A stretch of 64,000 nt of DNA from Acidicapsa acidisoli (GTDB lineage: Bacteria > Acidobacteriota > Terriglobia > Terriglobales > Acidobacteriaceae). A model generated the notes under the pieces. That model worked only from the letters and a program-made list of their open reading frames with translations, made no database searches and was not told where the DNA came from. Below are positions 33,610 through 41,963 of the stretch, in pieces; the stretch's first letter is position 1; the number at the start of each line of letters is the position of its first letter. The stretch spans positions 1,798,001-1,862,000 of the forward strand of contig NZ_JAGSYI010000001.1 in NCBI RefSeq assembly GCF_025685625.1, written 5' to 3'. The position numbers and the translations under genes were made by a program.

Positions 33610-34695
33610 TCACGGTTCGCCGTAGTACCCGCTCCTGGTTTGAACCGTGAGCCCAGGCTTGTCCAGTGTGATCTTTAGCGAATGATATTCGTCGGCATGT
33701 GTCTCCGATGGCGCGGCGACAGCCAGAGAGTAGAAGTCCTCAGCCTTAGCGACACGGTTTGCAATCTCTTGCCACATATCTTTGTCGCTGAAGTTGATAA
33801 CGTTGCCCCCGCTTTGCGTGGCCAGCACTTGAAGGGCAAGATCGGCAGCCATCGCTCGCCGCGCGTCGGGTACGCCTTTGAGGTAGCCCCTGTAGTAATT
33901 CCACCGCAGCATGTCCGCGCCTGGGGTCCGAACTGGATCGAGGCTATAAAGCACAATACGGGCTTCGCGGAGCCCGTTCGACATTGCCACAATCGCGTTG
34001 AAAAAGGTTTGCAATTCCCTGCTGCTTGGGTAGTTCTGCGTACCTACGAGCAGCGGCCAGCCTGGACTGATCCAAAAAACCAATTTTCTGCCCGGCACTC
34101 TGGCTTCAGCCTGAGCCAAATTGCCCAGCGTGCCCAATGACAATTGCAACCGCTCCACGGCTCCCCAGAAAGCCTCCGAGCGGCGAATGGGGTGCAGGTT
34201 GCTTCCTGCTTTTTCCAGCGCTGCCGCCAGCGCATTTCCGTCCCGGGATGGCTCGGCTATCCGTTCGACTCCGTTGCCGTTGAATGCCAGGAGTTCCACT
34301 GGATACGCCAGCTTTCCGCCATCCTGACGAAGAAACTTTCCTACCTGATCGCGCGCGTAGGCTACATCCGGAAGCGAGCTATTCACCGTGTCGAATAGGA
34401 CCACAACTTCCGTATCTCCGGCGGTCGCGGCATCGGTCTCCCGGCTGCGGGATTCGCGAAAGGCCTGAATCGCCGTCATCTTGCCGTTGTCGAGAACGGT
34501 GAAGTCCTGCGCTGTTAGATTCGGAACCGCCTTTCCATCAGCGTCCGTAACCATTACATCCAGGTCGATCTGCCGGTTGGTTCCCTTCTGCGCCTCGCTT
34601 GTCGCCTGGGCCACTGCAGAAGGGAAAGAGCCGGCAATTGCAAGGGCCAAAACGAAGCATCTCGCCGTCAACAAATTACGTGCGATTGAGTTCAT
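33610..34695 (-). CDS. Secreted VWFA-related acidobacterial protein (shorter paralogue)
   Basis: 361 residues. Signal peptide (FVLALAIAGSFPSAVAQA), then RQIDLDVMVTDADGKAVPNLTAQDFTVLDNGK, VVVLFDTVNSSLPDVAYARDQV, PGRKLVFWISPGWPLL and the ending SLKITLDKPGLTVQTRSGYYGEP. This is the VWFA-related domain found widely in acidobacteria (TIGR03436-like), of unknown function and probably periplasmic or surface. The metal-binding DxSxS motif of true VWA domains reads DTVNS, so it is imperfect. It is the last gene of the sigma/anti-sigma operon and is paralogous to the C-terminal part of the preceding gene. Confidence 0.87.
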   Translation of the reverse strand: MNSIARNLLTARCFVLALAIAGSFPSAVAQATSEAQKGTNRQIDLDVMVTDADGKAVPNLTAQDFTVLDNGKMTAIQAFRESRSRETDAATAGDTEVVVLFDTVNSSLPDVAYARDQVGKFLRQDGGKLAYPVELLAFNGNGVERIAEPSRDGNALAAALEKAGSNLHPIRRSEAFWGAVERLQLSLGTLGNLAQAEARVPGRKLVFWISPGWPLLVGTQNYPSSRELQTFFNAIVAMSNGLREARIVLYSLDPVRTPGADMLRWNYYRGYLKGVPDARRAMAADLALQVLATQSGGNVINFSDKDMWQEIANRVAKAEDFYSLAVAAPSETHADEYHSLKITLDKPGLTVQTRSGYYGEP

Positions 34696-34792
34696 GGTAA
34701 AACCCCCGGTGTCACTTTGTTCGCGAACCTTCGGATGGGAGTTATCTTACATCGGATAGTCCGTGAGAGTCTGGTGTTAACGACCTAGGAAG

Positions 34793-36577
34793 TTATGGTT
34801 CGTCGTAGTAGCCGTGGCGTGTGCGGACGATAAGCCCCGGCTTGTTCACGGTAATCTTCAGTGTGTGAAACTCGTCCAGACGTTCCGCGGGAGGCGCATC
34901 GAATGTGACGAAATAGTCGGCTTCGGCTCCCGTGATAGTCTTGGCGATCACTCCGGAAAGGTAATCGTTCGTAGAGTCCACTGCCTGGCCGCCACTCTGC
35001 ACTGCAAGCACCTGTAGCGAGAGGTCTCCCGTCCCGGCCTTACCCGGCTGTGTCACCCCATTGAGATGGATTTTGTACCGGTCCCAGACCGTTGACGCCA
35101 AGCCTCCCGAGTGGTCGGGTTTGATGCAGTACATTTGAATCCGTGCTTGTCGCAGCCCGGTGGAGAGGGCAACAATGCCGGCAAACATCGCTTTTCGGGT
35201 TTCAAAAAGTGGCGCCAGATCGCGATAGCGCTGTATGTCGATCATCCAGTCATCATCGATGCTTACAGTATCCCAACCGGGGCTGATCCAAATTAGCATT
35301 TTCCTGCCGGGCTTTGTCGCTTCCTCCACGGCCAGCGAGCCGAGCGCAGCAAGCGACATCTGAGCGCGCGGCAACACGCCGACGAATCCCGAGGATCTTC
35401 GAATCGGACGCTTGCCAGTCCCGGCCTTTTCCAGAGTGGCTGCCAACGCTTTTCCGTCCTGCGAGGCCGGTGCCAGTCTCTCTGCGTCCTTGCCATCGAC
35501 GATGAAGAGTGAGACCGGGTGGGTGAGGCGTCCGTCGTCCATTTTGAGAAAGGTTTCAACCTCATCCCGGATATAGGCAAAACCGAGGAGTGGCTCGTTG
35601 ATTGTGTCGATCACGATCATGACCTCGGTGGGAGGGTCCGTCGTATCGCCCGGTTTTGCGGCGGTACGGCGCATCTCGTGAAAGCCAAGTATCTTTCTCG
35701 GCTGTCCATTGTCTAGGAGCGTGAAATTGTCCGCACTCAACCCAGTGATGGGCCTGCCCGCCGCGTCGCTCACTGTGAGGTCTATCCCGAGTTCGCGGCC
35801 GGTGCGGCCTGACGACCCGCTCGCCGAATGCGAAGCGGCAATCAACTGCTGGGCGCGCTGCCGCAACGCCAGATTGGATTGGATACTCGTCGCCTCACCG
35901 GCAGAAGGATTCGCAACCTCAGCCAACATCTCCTGCGCTGCCTTCGAGGAGCTTTGCGTCAGCACAAAGAGCGCGTGTTCCTTGAATATCTCCGATTGCC
36001 CGCCTGACAATATCCGCCTAATCTGCGGCAGAGCCCTGGCTTCGTCCTGATGCATCAGGGCGTTCAGTGCAAGCAGCTTCAGATTCTCATCCTTCTCATT
36101 CATTGGATCGACAGGCTGCCCGCTCCTGCTGCGAATCTCAATCTCCATCGCGTCGCAGTCATCAATCCACTTGCTCTTTGGATAGCCCTTGCGCAGCTGC
36201 TCACAGGTTTTCAGCGCGACTTCGCTCTTGCCCCCTTTGCTTTGCGCATACGCCTTCCAGTAGAGCGCGCCCTCCGCATGTTCTCCGGGGCGCTGCGCAA
36301 TCTTGTCGAAGATCGCCTCAGCATCCGCCCAACGGCCCTCCTGGATCGCCTGAGTGCCCCTGCCATAGAAACTCTCATCGTTGCCGTCAGCACTCGCGGA
36401 TATTTCATCTAAAACAGGCTGAATAACAGGTCGCTCTACCGCTTCAGATCCGGGAGAAAGGAGCAACTGTTGTCCGAACAACAGCGGTTGATCCATCGTG
36501 AAAGCAGTCGCTATCGAAAGCCCCGCGACCATAGTTGCATTGAAAAAAGCCGTGCGAAATCGTAATGAGTCCCTCAT
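34793..36577 (-). CDS. VWFA-related acidobacterial protein with TPR-like N-terminal region
   Basis: 594 residues. A hydrophobic export segment (ATMVAGLSIATAF) is followed by FYGRGTQAIQEGRWADAEAIFDKIA and ALYWKAYAQSKGGKSEVALKTCEQL, which look like TPR repeats, and an alpha-helical repeat region to about residue 250. The C-terminal ~330 residues (RELGIDLTVSDAAGRPITGLSADNFTLLDN ... GYYDEP) repeat the VWFA-related domain of the next gene, with EVMIVIDTINEPLLGFAYIRDEV. The start codon is one base after the anti-sigma stop, indicating tight coupling. It is likely an envelope protein controlled by the linked sigma factor. Confidence 0.85.
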   Translation of the reverse strand: MRDSLRFRTAFFNATMVAGLSIATAFTMDQPLLFGQQLLLSPGSEAVERPVIQPVLDEISASADGNDESFYGRGTQAIQEGRWADAEAIFDKIAQRPGEHAEGALYWKAYAQSKGGKSEVALKTCEQLRKGYPKSKWIDDCDAMEIEIRSRSGQPVDPMNEKDENLKLLALNALMHQDEARALPQIRRILSGGQSEIFKEHALFVLTQSSSKAAQEMLAEVANPSAGEATSIQSNLALRQRAQQLIAASHSASGSSGRTGRELGIDLTVSDAAGRPITGLSADNFTLLDNGQPRKILGFHEMRRTAAKPGDTTDPPTEVMIVIDTINEPLLGFAYIRDEVETFLKMDDGRLTHPVSLFIVDGKDAERLAPASQDGKALAATLEKAGTGKRPIRRSSGFVGVLPRAQMSLAALGSLAVEEATKPGRKMLIWISPGWDTVSIDDDWMIDIQRYRDLAPLFETRKAMFAGIVALSTGLRQARIQMYCIKPDHSGGLASTVWDRYKIHLNGVTQPGKAGTGDLSLQVLAVQSGGQAVDSTNDYLSGVIAKTITGAEADYFVTFDAPPAERLDEFHTLKITVNKPGLIVRTRHGYYDEP

Positions 36578-36578
36578 G

Positions 36579-37394
36579 TTAGATCATCCCATTCTTTCGC
36601 GCATCGCTGTCATTGGTTTGTCCCGCGTCCACCTTCGACCGCAGTACGCGAATCTCGAAAAGCAGCCCAGCGGTATGCAGTTGCTTGCGCAGCCGCATGA
36701 TCGCCGCACGATTCAGATCGTCCGGCTGATTGGCTAACTCCACCAGCACGGGCTCCAGATCGTTGAGAATTGCCTCGAGCGAAGAGTCTTGGGCCTGAGC
36801 GCCGTCCTTCGCTGAACTCCCACGCTCCGCGCTCTGCCGGTAAAGGCGGTTCTCTGTCAACAGTTCACGAGCCGTCGCCTGCAGGCTATGATCCGCAGCA
36901 GCCTGATCCGGATCATTCAGCTCGGCGAGCAACCGTTGCGAACGGTCCAGATGATCGCTCACTACAAACAGAATGATTCGCTGTCCTGCCTGCGTGTTGT
37001 TTGTCGCTGCAAGCTGCGGCATCTGCTTTTGCTCCCACAAACGCCCTGAATAAAAGGCCGCGAACGCGATCGCACTCAATACAACCACAGCGCCCGCAAA
37101 CCCAAGCCCAGGACGAAGATTCCAATGCGTTCGCCATGGCCAGAGACGCCGTGGGCTCGGAGTCTGAAGATACGGAGTCAGCAACGGCCGTATTGCGTGC
37201 CACACCTCATCGCCATATTCGTCGCTCCGCTCCGACTCGCAATCGTTCAGGCGTATCTCGGCCATGTCGCGAGCCAGTTCTCGTCCCATGGCCACGCACT
37301 CGGCGCACTCGGCGAGATGCTCTTGTACCGCTCGCTGGTCCGCGCTCTCGCCGTAGAAATACTCAATCAACTCCGGTTCCGTAATATGTTTCAT
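36579..37394 (-). CDS. Membrane-bound anti-sigma factor
   Basis: 271 residues. The N-terminal zinc-finger-like anti-sigma motif, VQEHLAECAECVAMG (HxxxCxxC), is preceded by ELIEYFYGESADQRA. One membrane helix lies at about residues 95-115 (GLGFAGAVVVLSAIAFAAF). The periplasmic part is largely helical (LLAELNDPDQAAADHSLQATARELL). Its ATG overlaps the sigma factor stop as ATGA, the classic arrangement for an anti-sigma that binds the co-translated ECF factor. The helical extracytoplasmic part may sense the signal. Confidence 0.88.
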   Translation of the reverse strand: MKHITEPELIEYFYGESADQRAVQEHLAECAECVAMGRELARDMAEIRLNDCESERSDEYGDEVWHAIRPLLTPYLQTPSPRRLWPWRTHWNLRPGLGFAGAVVVLSAIAFAAFYSGRLWEQKQMPQLAATNNTQAGQRIILFVVSDHLDRSQRLLAELNDPDQAAADHSLQATARELLTENRLYRQSAERGSSAKDGAQAQDSSLEAILNDLEPVLVELANQPDDLNRAAIMRLRKQLHTAGLLFEIRVLRSKVDAGQTNDSDARKNGMI

Positions 37395-37957
37395 ATCTTT
37401 CCTCGCAATGGCGCCAAGCGCCGCCGCAGCTTCTGTACTGAGCGAAAGACAGCCTGTTTCACCGCATTCGGAGCCATGCCCAGCGCCTCCGCAATCTCAC
37501 TCGTTGAGTGATCTTCAACATGCCGCAGCAGAAATGCCGTCCGCTCAAGCGAAGTAAGCGCATGCATCGCAAACGCTTGCTGGGTTGCCATTTCCTTGCT
37601 CAGCAACAATCGTTCCGGCCCCGCATCGAGATCTGGCAACCGCTCCTGAATCCATTCCGCATCCTCAGTCGTATCTTGACTCTCGTCTGGCCCGCGGTGC
37701 CCGATCCGGTCAAATGCGCAGTTCACTGCGATGCGATAGATCCACGTCCCGAAGCCAGCCTTGAAGCGAAATGAAGGCAGCTTCTGATAGCCCCGCAAAA
37801 AGGCCTCCTGCACTACTTCATCCGCATCTGCTTCGTTGCCTGTGATACGAAGCGCTACGCGTAGCAGCGTTGGACTGTGACGAACCACCAGCCCGCGATA
37901 GGCTTCGGTGTCTCCGGAAAGGACAGCCCGGATCGCGCTGTGCTCGTTCAAGTCCAT
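37391..37957 (-). CDS. ECF-type RNA polymerase sigma factor
   Basis: 188 residues. Region 2: VVRHSPTLLRVALRITGN with the -10 recognition stretch ADEVVQEAFLRGYQKLPSF and GTWIYRIAVNCAFDRI. Region 4: LTSLERTAFLLRHVEDHSTSEIAEALGMAPNAVKQAVFRSVQKLRRRL, a helix-turn-helix that reads the -35. It is the first gene of a four-gene operon with an anti-sigma and two VWFA-related proteins. Upstream sequence is rich in inverted repeats (38051-38149), where an autoregulated promoter is expected. Confidence 0.93.
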   Translation of the reverse strand: MDLNEHSAIRAVLSGDTEAYRGLVVRHSPTLLRVALRITGNEADADEVVQEAFLRGYQKLPSFRFKAGFGTWIYRIAVNCAFDRIGHRGPDESQDTTEDAEWIQERLPDLDAGPERLLLSKEMATQQAFAMHALTSLERTAFLLRHVEDHSTSEIAEALGMAPNAVKQAVFRSVQKLRRRLAPLRGKI

Positions 37958-38050
37958 TCAGCGCATTAGACAGCATTTTAGGAGCAGCAGTTAGGAGAAG
38001 TTGAGAGAGATTCGTAATCCCGCGGCCGTGCGGCCTAACTCAGTACTTTC

Positions 38051-38149
38051 GTTGGCAAGAATCTGCCAACCGGCAGGCCGAGTCTGGACCGCGTAAGGCA
38101 GGCGTTCCCAACCAGCCGCCCGTATGCTAGCATGGCAGACGCGGTCCAG
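38051..38149. promoter_or_regulatory. Cluster of inverted repeats in the divergent ECF sigma / DUF3857 promoter region
   Basis: Three nested symmetrical elements lie in ~100 bases. GTTGGCAAGAATCTGCCAAC (38051-38070) has perfect 7-bp arms. CTGGACCGCGT (38084-38094) and ACGCGGTCCAG (38139-38149) are a perfect 11-bp inverted pair 44 bases apart. Between them is the 10-bp palindrome ATGCTAGCAT (38124-38133). On the minus strand GGGAAC followed 14 bases later by GTC resembles an ECF promoter with short spacing. The arrangement suggests an operator or looping site controlling both genes. Confidence 0.55.
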
Positions 38150-38225
38150 CGCCAGTTATAAGTAGTGTTTCTCTAACTCTGCGCGGCAGTGTCTGCGAGC
38201 CCACATGCGTCATAAGGATAAATTC

Positions 38226-40298
38226 ATGCGAACGCCTATCGTAATTGCAACAATCGCAATGACCCTCACCGCGCTTTCTCATCCACAGTTAGTGAGCGCG
38301 CAGAAGTTCCAGGAGCCAACCAAGGAAGAACTGCAGATGACTTCCGATCCAAAGTCTCCTGGTGCTCCTGCTGTTTATCTCTATCGAGAAGAGGTAACTG
38401 ATAACAACAGTCACTACGTCAGCAGTTATGCTCGCATTAAGGTGCTCACGGAGCTAGGCAAGGAATGGGCGACCGTCGAAGTTCCCTATACTCCCGGGTA
38501 CAGCGCTCCACCCATCATTGAGGGCCGCACGATTCATGCTGACGGAACAGTCATTCCTCTAGTTGGCAAGGGCGCCGATCTGCTGGCGTTCAGGACAAAC
38601 AGCGATCAAGAGAAGGTCGCAGTTTTCAATCTGCCAAGTGTTGAGGTCGGCAGCATCCTCGAATACAAGTGGACTGTTCCCCTCACCGGAAGTGGCAGAG
38701 TGGGTTCGGTCTTGCAGGAGGATGAAGGCAACATCTCCTCGGAACTCGCCAGCAGCGTCCCGGAATGGGAGGTCCAAACCAGACTCTTCGTGCACAAGGA
38801 ACACTTCTACTACAACCCCAAGACCGGCCTTGAGAATGGTGTCGGCGGCAATCAGAGTATTTCTCACTATACGGACGGAGAACTGGCCAGCTATCTCTTG
38901 TATACCCAACGTTTGCCGCCAGGAGTGCAGGTTGCCAAGAGCCCCAAAGACGATTACTCGCTTGACATTCAGAATGTTCCGCCAAAGCAGAAGGCATCCA
39001 ATGCGCCTCCTGTCGAAAGCCTGCAATACCGGGTTCGCTTTTTCTATACCCCTTATCTGAGTGCCGATCTGTACTGGGAAAATGAGGAAAAGCGCTGGTC
39101 AAAGCAGGTAGATGACTTCGCCAGCCAAAGCCAGACAATCCGCGACGCCGCAGCGCAAATTACCACAGGAGCAACAACGCCCGATGCCAAGGCACGCAAG
39201 ATCTATGATGCCGTGCAGGCACTGGAGAATACCGATTTCACCCGCACTAAGTCGGATGCCGAGCGCACGAGGCTACACCTTAAACGCGAACTGAAAAAAT
39301 CTGAGGATGTCTGGAAGGAAAAGAGCGGCTCAAGCAACGACATCGCCGCGCTTTATCTCGCTCTTACTCGCGCCGCGGGTCTCGATGCCCGGGGCGTTCA
39401 GGCAGCGGACCGCAACCTGCGTATATTCGATCCCAATCTTCTTTCTCTGGGGCAGCTTGACTCCCTGCTCGTCGTCTTGCGTGTTGACGGCAAAGAGGTC
39501 TTCCTCGATCCCGGCGAAAAGCTCTGTCCATATGGTTCTCTGCACTGGCATCACACGTTGGCTGGCAGTTTGTTACAGGACAACAAAACTCCTATATTTA
39601 CCCCGCCCAACCTTGCCAAAGACGCTGTCACGACACATAGCGCCGACCTCACCATTGCCCCAAACGGAACCATCAGCGGAACCATCAAAGTCGTGATGAA
39701 TGGCCCGGAAGCCCTGCGCTGGCGGCAGCTCAACCTCATCAGTGATCCGGCCGAGGTGCAAAAGCAGTTCGACGAAGCTCTCCGGCAACAGCTGCCGCAG
39801 GGCATCTCTGCCCAGGTCGACCACTTTCAGGGGCTCGACTCCTATAGCAGCGACCTTCTTGCCGTCGTCAATGTTTCCGGTCATCTAGGAAGCGTAACCG
39901 GCAAGAGAATTCTCTTACCCGCCTTCTTTTTCTCCGTAGCTGCCCGTAATGACTTCACTGCCGAGACAAGCCGCACCGTGCCTGTCGACCTGCATTATGC
40001 CGAACAGGTGATCGACGTCGTCGAATACCGCCTCCCTGCGGGCTTTACGGTCGAGAGTGCACCCACGCCGACGCAGTTTGCATGGCCAGGCCACGCCGCC
40101 CTCGTGACAAACAGTGCTCCCGCATCCATGACCCCAAACGCACCGGGCTCGATTGGCATTAAGCACATCTACGCTCGCGCCTTTGTCCTACTCGACGCCA
40201 AGGAGTACCCCGCGCTGCATGACTTCTACCAAAAGCTGGCGACCAACGATCAGGCGCAACTCGTATTGACGGCGATGCCCACCTCCGCAGGTAACTGA
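38226..40298 (+). CDS. Secreted DUF3857/transglutaminase-like protein
   Basis: About 690 residues from ATG 38226, which follows AAGGA by 7 bases. Signal peptide (TPIVIATIAMTLTALSHPQLVSA), then the DUF3857 beta-sandwich: YLYREEVTDNNSHYVSSYARIKVL, GRTIHADGTVIPL, FNLPSVEVGSILEYKW. The middle (about 300-440) has DAKARKIYDAVQALENTDF and SSNDIAALYLALTRAAGLDARGV, the transglutaminase-core layout, but with Ser-Asn-Asp where the catalytic Cys normally sits. The downstream expected His/Asp are not clear, so it is probably a non-catalytic member. The C-terminal DUF2569/3858-like region is beta-rich. Opposite the ECF operon. Confidence 0.8.
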   Translation: MRTPIVIATIAMTLTALSHPQLVSAQKFQEPTKEELQMTSDPKSPGAPAVYLYREEVTDNNSHYVSSYARIKVLTELGKEWATVEVPYTPGYSAPPIIEGRTIHADGTVIPLVGKGADLLAFRTNSDQEKVAVFNLPSVEVGSILEYKWTVPLTGSGRVGSVLQEDEGNISSELASSVPEWEVQTRLFVHKEHFYYNPKTGLENGVGGNQSISHYTDGELASYLLYTQRLPPGVQVAKSPKDDYSLDIQNVPPKQKASNAPPVESLQYRVRFFYTPYLSADLYWENEEKRWSKQVDDFASQSQTIRDAAAQITTGATTPDAKARKIYDAVQALENTDFTRTKSDAERTRLHLKRELKKSEDVWKEKSGSSNDIAALYLALTRAAGLDARGVQAADRNLRIFDPNLLSLGQLDSLLVVLRVDGKEVFLDPGEKLCPYGSLHWHHTLAGSLLQDNKTPIFTPPNLAKDAVTTHSADLTIAPNGTISGTIKVVMNGPEALRWRQLNLISDPAEVQKQFDEALRQQLPQGISAQVDHFQGLDSYSSDLLAVVNVSGHLGSVTGKRILLPAFFFSVAARNDFTAETSRTVPVDLHYAEQVIDVVEYRLPAGFTVESAPTPTQFAWPGHAALVTNSAPASMTPNAPGSIGIKHIYARAFVLLDAKEYPALHDFYQKLATNDQAQLVLTAMPTSAGN

Positions 40299-40347
40299 AT
40301 CGTCGTCCGAGTAAACTGACTATAAGGAAGCAGGTGCGAGAATCTCA

Positions 40348-41004
40348 ATGACCAGGCCGGACGCCGAGATCGTACGAAACGATGACCTTCTGCTCGTTAT
40401 CGACGTTCAGCGCGACTTCTGCTCCCGCGGTAGACTTGCCGTTCCAGACGGCGACGCCGTCGTTCCCTTGATCAACAGGCTCGCCGCGCACTTCAAGCAC
40501 ATTGTCCTAACGCAGGACTGGCATCCGGCCGGCCACACCTCATTCGCCTCCAGTCATCGGGAAGCCAAACCATACGATCAGATAGAACTCGCCTACGGGC
40601 CGCAAACCCTCTGGCCTGACCACTGCATCCAGCAAACCCCCGGTGCGGAATTCCATCCAGCTCTCGACAGCATCGTCTTCCAGCGCGCTGAACTCATCCT
40701 CCGCAAAGGCTTCCACAGGAAAATCGACTCTTACTCCGCCTTCGTCGAAAACGACAAGCAGACCACCACCGGCCTCGCGGGTTACCTCCGCGAACGAGGC
40801 TTCCGCCGCATCTTCCTCGCTGGTCTCGCCTACGACTACTGTGTCCGCTTTTCAGCCGTCGATGCTGTCCGAGCCGATTTTGAGGCGGTTGTCATCCAGG
40901 ACGCATGTCACTCAATCGGTCCGGAAGGCGAGACAGAGCGTGAATTTGCACAGGTTGGCGTAAAGCAGATGCAGTCAAGAGAGATTCTTGATACTCGCGA
41001 ATGA
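40348..41004 (+). CDS. pncA: Nicotinamidase
   Basis: 218 residues. Cysteine-hydrolase fold with all catalytic elements: Asp in LLLVIDVQRDFC, metal ligands in LTQDWHPAGHTSFASSH, Lys in ELILRKGFHRKIDSYSAF, and the nucleophile Cys in LAGLAYDYCVRFSAVDA. It converts nicotinamide to nicotinate for NAD salvage in the cytoplasm. It begins 49 bases after the DUF3857 gene on the same strand; a functional link between them is not evident. Confidence 0.93.
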   Translation: MTRPDAEIVRNDDLLLVIDVQRDFCSRGRLAVPDGDAVVPLINRLAAHFKHIVLTQDWHPAGHTSFASSHREAKPYDQIELAYGPQTLWPDHCIQQTPGAEFHPALDSIVFQRAELILRKGFHRKIDSYSAFVENDKQTTTGLAGYLRERGFRRIFLAGLAYDYCVRFSAVDAVRADFEAVVIQDACHSIGPEGETEREFAQVGVKQMQSREILDTRE

Positions 41005-41106
41005 AACTCTTGCTCTCAGCGCGGGTCTAAAATTGACATAAGGCCAAAATTTCGGGAGACGGCTCATCAATCCACCGGAAATCTGGCCAGCAGCAGGGAG
41101 AAAACA

Positions 41107-41877
41107 ATGCCACTGATGAAGACATCCAACCCAGCACTTGGTGCAAGAACATTTCAAGATCTTTCCGGCAGCCGATATGGCGGCTTCATCGGCACCGAAG
41201 CCCGAATGACGCTCAACGGCACCGTGAACAAGACCGGTATTCTGCTCGTCTGCGCCATCGTCACCGCTGGCTGGACCTGGTTTCAGTTCATGGAGACGGG
41301 CAATCCCGCCTCCGTTGCCCCGTGGATGATGATCGGCCTGATCGGCGGTCTTATCTGCGCCATGATCACCATCTTCAAAAAGGAGTGGTCGCCGGTCACC
41401 GCGCCAGCCTATGCCCTCTTGGAGGGGCTGGTTCTCGGCGGCATCTCAGCGGTCTTTGAGCTGCGCTACCCCGGCATCGCGATTCAGGCCGTCGGCCTCA
41501 CCTTCGGCACCCTCTTCGTCCTGCTCTTCGCCTATCGATCTGGCCTTATTCGAGTTACAGACAAGCTCCGCCTCGGGATCGTCGCCGCCACGGGTGGAAT
41601 TGCAATCTTTTACCTGCTTGAGATGGTGCTGGGCTTCTTTGGCGTCCACTTCACCACCATCAATGGCTCCGGAGTCATCGGCATCGGATTCAGCCTCCTG
41701 GTAGTCGGCATCGCCGCCCTCAACCTCGTGCTCGACTTCGACTTCATCGAAAAAGGCGTGCAATACGGCGCTCCCAAGTACATGGAGTGGTACGGGGCCT
41801 TCGGCATCATGGTCACCCTGGTTTGGCTCTACCTCGAGATGCTTCGCTTGCTCTCCAAGTTAAACCGTAGGAACTAG
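41107..41877 (+). CDS. Bax inhibitor-1 / YccA-family membrane protein
   Basis: 256 residues with seven hydrophobic segments. An N-terminal cytoplasmic ~40 residues precedes TGILLVCAIVTAGWTWFQF, MMIGLIGGLICAMITIF, APAYALLEGLVLGGISAVFELRYPGIAIQAV, FVLLFAYRSGLIRVTDKLR, and a C-terminal NLVLDFDFIEKGVQYGAPKYMEWYGAFGIMVTLVWLYLEMLRLLS. The EGLVLGGIS and FDFIEKGV segments with conserved acidic residues are typical of the YccA/BI-1 (TMBIM) branch, some of which conduct Ca2+. ATG 41107 has GGGAG 7 bases upstream. Confidence 0.9.
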   Translation: MPLMKTSNPALGARTFQDLSGSRYGGFIGTEARMTLNGTVNKTGILLVCAIVTAGWTWFQFMETGNPASVAPWMMIGLIGGLICAMITIFKKEWSPVTAPAYALLEGLVLGGISAVFELRYPGIAIQAVGLTFGTLFVLLFAYRSGLIRVTDKLRLGIVAATGGIAIFYLLEMVLGFFGVHFTTINGSGVIGIGFSLLVVGIAALNLVLDFDFIEKGVQYGAPKYMEWYGAFGIMVTLVWLYLEMLRLLSKLNRRN

Positions 41878-41902
41878 CCGCAGAATTACAGGCTTTACGA
41901 CG

Positions 41903-41934
41903 AAGGCCCTTGTCGTTTCCAGCAAGGGCTTTTG
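41903..41934 (+). terminator. Rho-independent terminator after the BI-1-like gene
   Basis: AAGGCCCTTG (41903-41912) pairs with CAAGGGCTTT (41923-41932), one G-U pair, 10-base loop, ending in TTTTGT. It is 25 bases after the stop codon. Confidence 0.75.
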
Positions 41935-41963
41935 TCACTGACTAAAGCAAGCGAACAGCCATC

